Part shown: piece after piece, positions 61,526 through 64,000 of the stretch | Numbering within the stretch: the first letter of the stretch is position 1 | How the letters are laid out: the number at the start of each line of letters is the position of its first letter | Program-made: the position numbers and the translations under genes | Notes under the pieces: generated by a model | Told to the model about the DNA's origin: nothing | The model's database searches: none | The model's input: only the letters and a program-made list of their open reading frames with translations | Source of the DNA: an uncultured Enterobacterales bacterium | GTDB lineage: Bacteria; Pseudomonadota; Gammaproteobacteria; Enterobacterales; CALYQQ01 | Direction: 5' to 3' | NCBI GenBank assembly: GCA_945288535.1 | Contig: CALYQQ010000003.1 | Location: 1-64,000 of the forward strand | DNA: 64,000 nucleotides

Positions 61526-62101
61526 ATGAAAGTTGGCTGTATTTTATACATTTCTTTATTGTTAACAGGTTGCAGCTCATGGTGGTCATCAAAACCTGTT
61601 ATTGATAATGATGGCCGATGGATTATATCTGATAGTAATGTTGGACCGATAACAGCAAAAACACATTTTAAGCAAAATGAATTGCAAAAATTACTCGGTA
61701 ATAAAGTTAAAATAATATCAGGAATGGGGATAACTAACGGAAAATCCTCTTATTTTTTTTATGTAACCGAGCCTTATGATACAAATGCTATATTAATGAA
61801 AATTATTGGTATTCCAAATGGCAATGTTAAACGTATAGAAATAGAACAAAATAAAGCAATTCATGAAGAAATACATATAGGTAGTTATTTTCATCAATTA
61901 TATAAACAAGCAATAACAGGAAATTGTAGAAAAATTAAGAATGATGAAAAGGGGGCTATTCTATGTGATTCACCTACTAGTAAACATATTTATTATATCT
62001 TTAATGGTCAATCAGATAACTTTGGATTACTATTACCTCCTAATGATGAATTAATAAGTTGGAAAGTAAGCAAAATCATTTGGCTAGCTAAAGTAGATTA
62101 A
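61526..62101 (+). CDS. yfeY: DUF1131 lipoprotein YfeY
   Basis: A 191-residue predicted lipoprotein (lipobox LLLTGC, Cys16), the same length as E. coli YfeY, which belongs to the sigma-E regulon and whose function is unknown. Shared features are LRSGMxxxNG-like ISGMGITNGKS, IGxxFxxLY (GSYFHQLYKQA), the GNCRK cysteine and the terminal SWKVSKIIW. AAGGA precedes the ATG. It neighbours ypeA as expected. Confidence 0.88.
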   Translation: MKVGCILYISLLLTGCSSWWSSKPVIDNDGRWIISDSNVGPITAKTHFKQNELQKLLGNKVKIISGMGITNGKSSYFFYVTEPYDTNAILMKIIGIPNGNVKRIEIEQNKAIHEEIHIGSYFHQLYKQAITGNCRKIKNDEKGAILCDSPTSKHIYYIFNGQSDNFGLLLPPNDELISWKVSKIIWLAKVD

Positions 62102-62303
62102 TTTTATCTTAACAAATTTTATAAATTAGCTATGCTGATTACATTTTTTATGGTGCATCTCTTATTTTTTATACGCTATAGATAACAATATAAGTATTAT
62201 TAATACAATGAGTGATGTTTACGATAATTTCTTTATAAATATTAATTAACAGGATTTTATTGTTTATTATTTAATCTGTTATGAGGTAAATGATAATTTA
62301 TTA

Positions 62304-62332
62304 TTGACAGTTTTATATAGGTTTCCTATTAT
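62304..62332 (+). promoter_or_regulatory. Sigma-70 promoter of tRNA-Ala
   Basis: A consensus -35 TTGACA (62304-62309) and a -10 TATTAT (62327-62332) are spaced exactly 17 bases apart. The tRNA begins 46 bases after the -10. Confidence 0.85.
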
Positions 62333-62378
62333 AGGAAGCATATCGATACGAAGTAGTCCTGAGCGATTATTTTCAGTC

Positions 62379-62454
<76 letters not shown>

Positions 62455-62474
62455 CGTATCTAACCAGTTTCTGA

Positions 62475-62506
62475 AGCCCGTGTTCTTGTTGAATACGGGT
62501 CTTTTT
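62475..62506 (+). terminator. Terminator of tRNA-Ala
   Basis: CCCGTGTTC pairs with GAATACGGG (one G-T pair) around TTGTT, followed by TCTTTTT. It begins 22 bases after the tRNA. Confidence 0.9.
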
Positions 62507-62574
62507 AAAAGGATAAATTTAGTAGTTGAGTAAGTAACTCAATAAAGTACTGATAATTTCTAGATTTAAGTTTC

Positions 62575-62613
62575 TGAAGCCTGTATTAATATATATTAAT
62601 ACAGGCCTTTTTA
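62575..62613 (+). terminator. Second terminator downstream of tRNA-Ala
   Basis: A perfect 14-bp inverted repeat, GCCTGTATTAATAT with ATATTAATACAGGC, followed by CTTTTT. It shares the preceding 12-mer GTTTCTGAAGCC with the first terminator, 103 bases upstream. Confidence 0.88.
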
Positions 62614-63132
62614 TGTTATAAATTAAATGACTATAATTCCATGATCGAATATTAGCTGAAATAAAATAGTTTTATTTCTGTAAATTTATTTATAAAAAAA
62701 CTATAAATCATTCTTCTAATTTTAATTAAATGTTATTTCAATGTTTTTAATTAAATGAATATATTTATGTTTTCCATTGATGTCTACTATAAAAAATTTC
62801 AATAAAAGTAAATTTTTTATTTTAATATTATTCTTTTTATAGTATAACGAGTGCTATTTTTTTGATTCAATGGGTTAAAACTAAGTAGCAATAATCGCTT
62901 CTATAGAATAAATACATATTGAACTGTGTAAGATTTATATATTAGCAAGGTGAGATCCTAATAAAATAAGGATAAATATTAACAATCGTATTTATACATA
63001 TCTTATTAAAAAGATTTTCATTAAAGGATCTTATCAATATAGCGTAATATTATAGTAATGAGCAAGTTAGGTATTTATAAAAGGTTCCCTAAAAGGAAAT
63101 ACATTCAATTAAAATGCACCATTAGTATTATA
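62614..63132. other. AT-rich spacer between tRNA-Ala and tRNA-Ile
   Basis: About 520 bases with no gene, RNA or repeat recognised. Terminators of the leftward tRNA-Ile gene should be near its right edge, but none is obvious. Confidence 0.45.
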
Positions 63133-63208
63133 TGGTGGCCCCTCCCAGACTTGAACTGGGGACCAATCGATTATGAGTCGACTGCTCTAACCACTGAGCT
63201 AAGGGGCC
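63133..63208 (-). tRNA. ileX: tRNA-Ile2 (CAU anticodon), copy 1
   Basis: A 76-base tRNA with encoded CCA. The body matches E. coli ileX/ileY: GGCCCC acceptor start, TTAGCTCAGTGGTTAGAGCA D arm and loop CTCATAA. The CAT anticodon is read after TilS converts C34 to lysidine, decoding AUA. Compensatory changes in the anticodon and T stems keep pairing. It is identical to the copy at 63693. A -10 TATAAT (63223-63228) and a -35-like TAGACG lie upstream on the minus strand. Confidence 0.94.
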
Positions 63209-63692
63209 ATTAAGGAGAAATGATTATACAAAAATGTTATTATTACGTCTAGTTTATATTTATGATTATTCTAACAATTGTATATAATTAGAACACTAAT
63301 AAAATTAGTGATTTAAAGTATATATCTACATTTTTAATAATAAATATTTTATTTTAATAAATATTCAAAAATGATTTGTGAATTATAAGTAAGAATAAAT
63401 GAAATAGATTTATAATTTATATCATTATTCTTTTTATAATGCATACAATTTATGATAAATAGTCTTTATTCGGCTTTTGAATGTTTAGATTACCTATCAC
63501 TATAGTATTGATAGTATCATAATATTATATCCATAAATTTTCTCTATATACCATTATTATTGACTAATAACTTCATTAATTTCTTGATAAATCAGTCTAG
63601 CATCCCTACATATTTTATTCATCTTTGGTTATAGATAATAAACTTAATATAGAAAGGTATTAATGTTGAAATAAAACTAGATAAGTATTTGA
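63209..63692. other. Spacer between the two tRNA-Ile copies
   Basis: About 485 AT-rich bases. Apart from the promoter of copy 1 at its left edge, nothing recognisable is present. The flanks of the two copies are not alike except for the promoter hexamers. Confidence 0.45.
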
Positions 63693-63768
63693 TGGTGGCC
63701 CCTCCCAGACTTGAACTGGGGACCAATCGATTATGAGTCGACTGCTCTAACCACTGAGCTAAGGGGCC
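63693..63768 (-). tRNA. ileX: tRNA-Ile2 (CAU anticodon), copy 2
   Basis: Base for base the same as copy 1 over all 76 positions, including the CCA end. Upstream on the minus strand are TATAAT (63780-63785) and TAGACG, 18 bases apart, resembling the promoter of copy 1. It lies about 165 bases from the end of rpoD, where ileX is found in E. coli. Confidence 0.94.
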
Positions 63769-63880
63769 TTTCTGAAAGTATTATACGGTAATTTATAGGT
63801 GTTCGTCTACGGTTGTTAGTGCATATGACTATTTTATCATCAAATTATTATAATAAATAATCCTAATTCTTCAAATAACT

Positions 63881-63902
63881 AAGCCTCCAATAAAGGAGGC
63901 TT
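63881..63902 (-). terminator. Terminator of rpoD
   Basis: AAGCCTCC pairs perfectly with GGAGGCTT around a 6-base loop. On the minus strand it follows the rpoD stop by 32 bases and ends in a T-rich stretch. Confidence 0.85.
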
Positions 63903-63934
63903 ATATTAAGGATTAGATCCATCTTAATATTTTA

Positions 63935-64000
63935 TTACTCATCAAGGAAACTACGTAATACCTCTGAGCGGCTTGGATGACGTAATTTACGTAATGCTTT
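63935..64000 (-). CDS. rpoD: RNA polymerase sigma-70 RpoD, C-terminal end (partial)
   Basis: The last 21 codons and stop of a leftward gene running off the window. The encoded end KALRKLRHPSRSEVLRSFLDE is the universal C-terminus of sigma-70, just after the region 4.2 helix-turn-helix. Neighbouring tRNA-Ile(CAU) genes agree with the E. coli location of rpoD. Confidence 0.96.
   Translation of the reverse strand, partial: KALRKLRHPSRSEVLRSFLDE

Overview
The window is a strongly AT-rich segment of a gammaproteobacterial chromosome. Proteins and gene order match the Enterobacterales. The run yfhM-pbpC-ndk-rlmN-pilW-rodZ-ispG-hisS-yfgM-bamB-der-yfgJ-xseA-guaBA, the aroF-tyrA / pheA-raiA cluster, upp-hda-yfgD-bepA-perM-bcp, dapA-bamC, and dapE-yffB all follow the E. 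coli K-12 order, with blocks brought together and some members missing. I see no uraA after upp, no purC after bamC and no gcvR beside bcp. The AT-rich composition, a retained pilW between rlmN and rodZ, long AT-rich gene-free spacers and missing neighbours suggest a host-associated lineage such as Morganellaceae or Orbaceae. That placement is inference and cannot be settled from this window.

Layout: 0.5-8 kb holds the alpha-2-macroglobulin/PBP1C pair. 8.3-18.5 kb is housekeeping: nucleotide kinase, RlmN, PilW-RodZ, IspG, HisS, YfgM, BamB, Der and YfgJ. 18.6-23.2 kb holds xseA and the divergent guaBA operon. 23.3-28.4 kb is sparse: a 1.9 kb gene-free stretch, a short-chain dehydrogenase and a cytoplasmic alpha-amylase. 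28.4-34.5 kb is a compact type VI secretion effector island: VgrG, a DUF4123 adaptor, PAAR, an unrecognised 114-aa protein, an alpha/beta-hydrolase lipase and an exported protein placed as its immunity partner. 34.6-39.8 kb has a DcuB-type dicarboxylate exchanger and aromatic amino acid genes with a perfect TyrR-type box before aroF. 40.6-53.2 kb returns to conserved genes (raiA, upp, hda, yfgD, bepA, perM, bcp, dapA, bamC, yeaL, tmcA). 53.7-55.1 kb carries two paralogous, unrecognised small membrane proteins. 55.2-60.4 kb reads leftward: yffB-dapE-M15 carboxypeptidase and a linked NarQ/NarP pair. 61-64 kb has ypeA, yfeY, one tRNA-Ala(GGC), two identical tRNA-Ile(CAU) genes and the 3' end of rpoD.

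Functional threads: several genes serve the envelope (YfhM/PbpC, RodZ, BamB, BamC, BepA, DapA, DapE, M15 peptidase). Others support anaerobic life (NarQP, DcuB) and competition (the T6SS island). The points most worth a second look are the CTG start of hda, the unrecognised gene inside the T6SS island, the small membrane-protein pair at 53.7-55.1 kb, the structured RNA element upstream of upp, and oddities around the tRNA genes.
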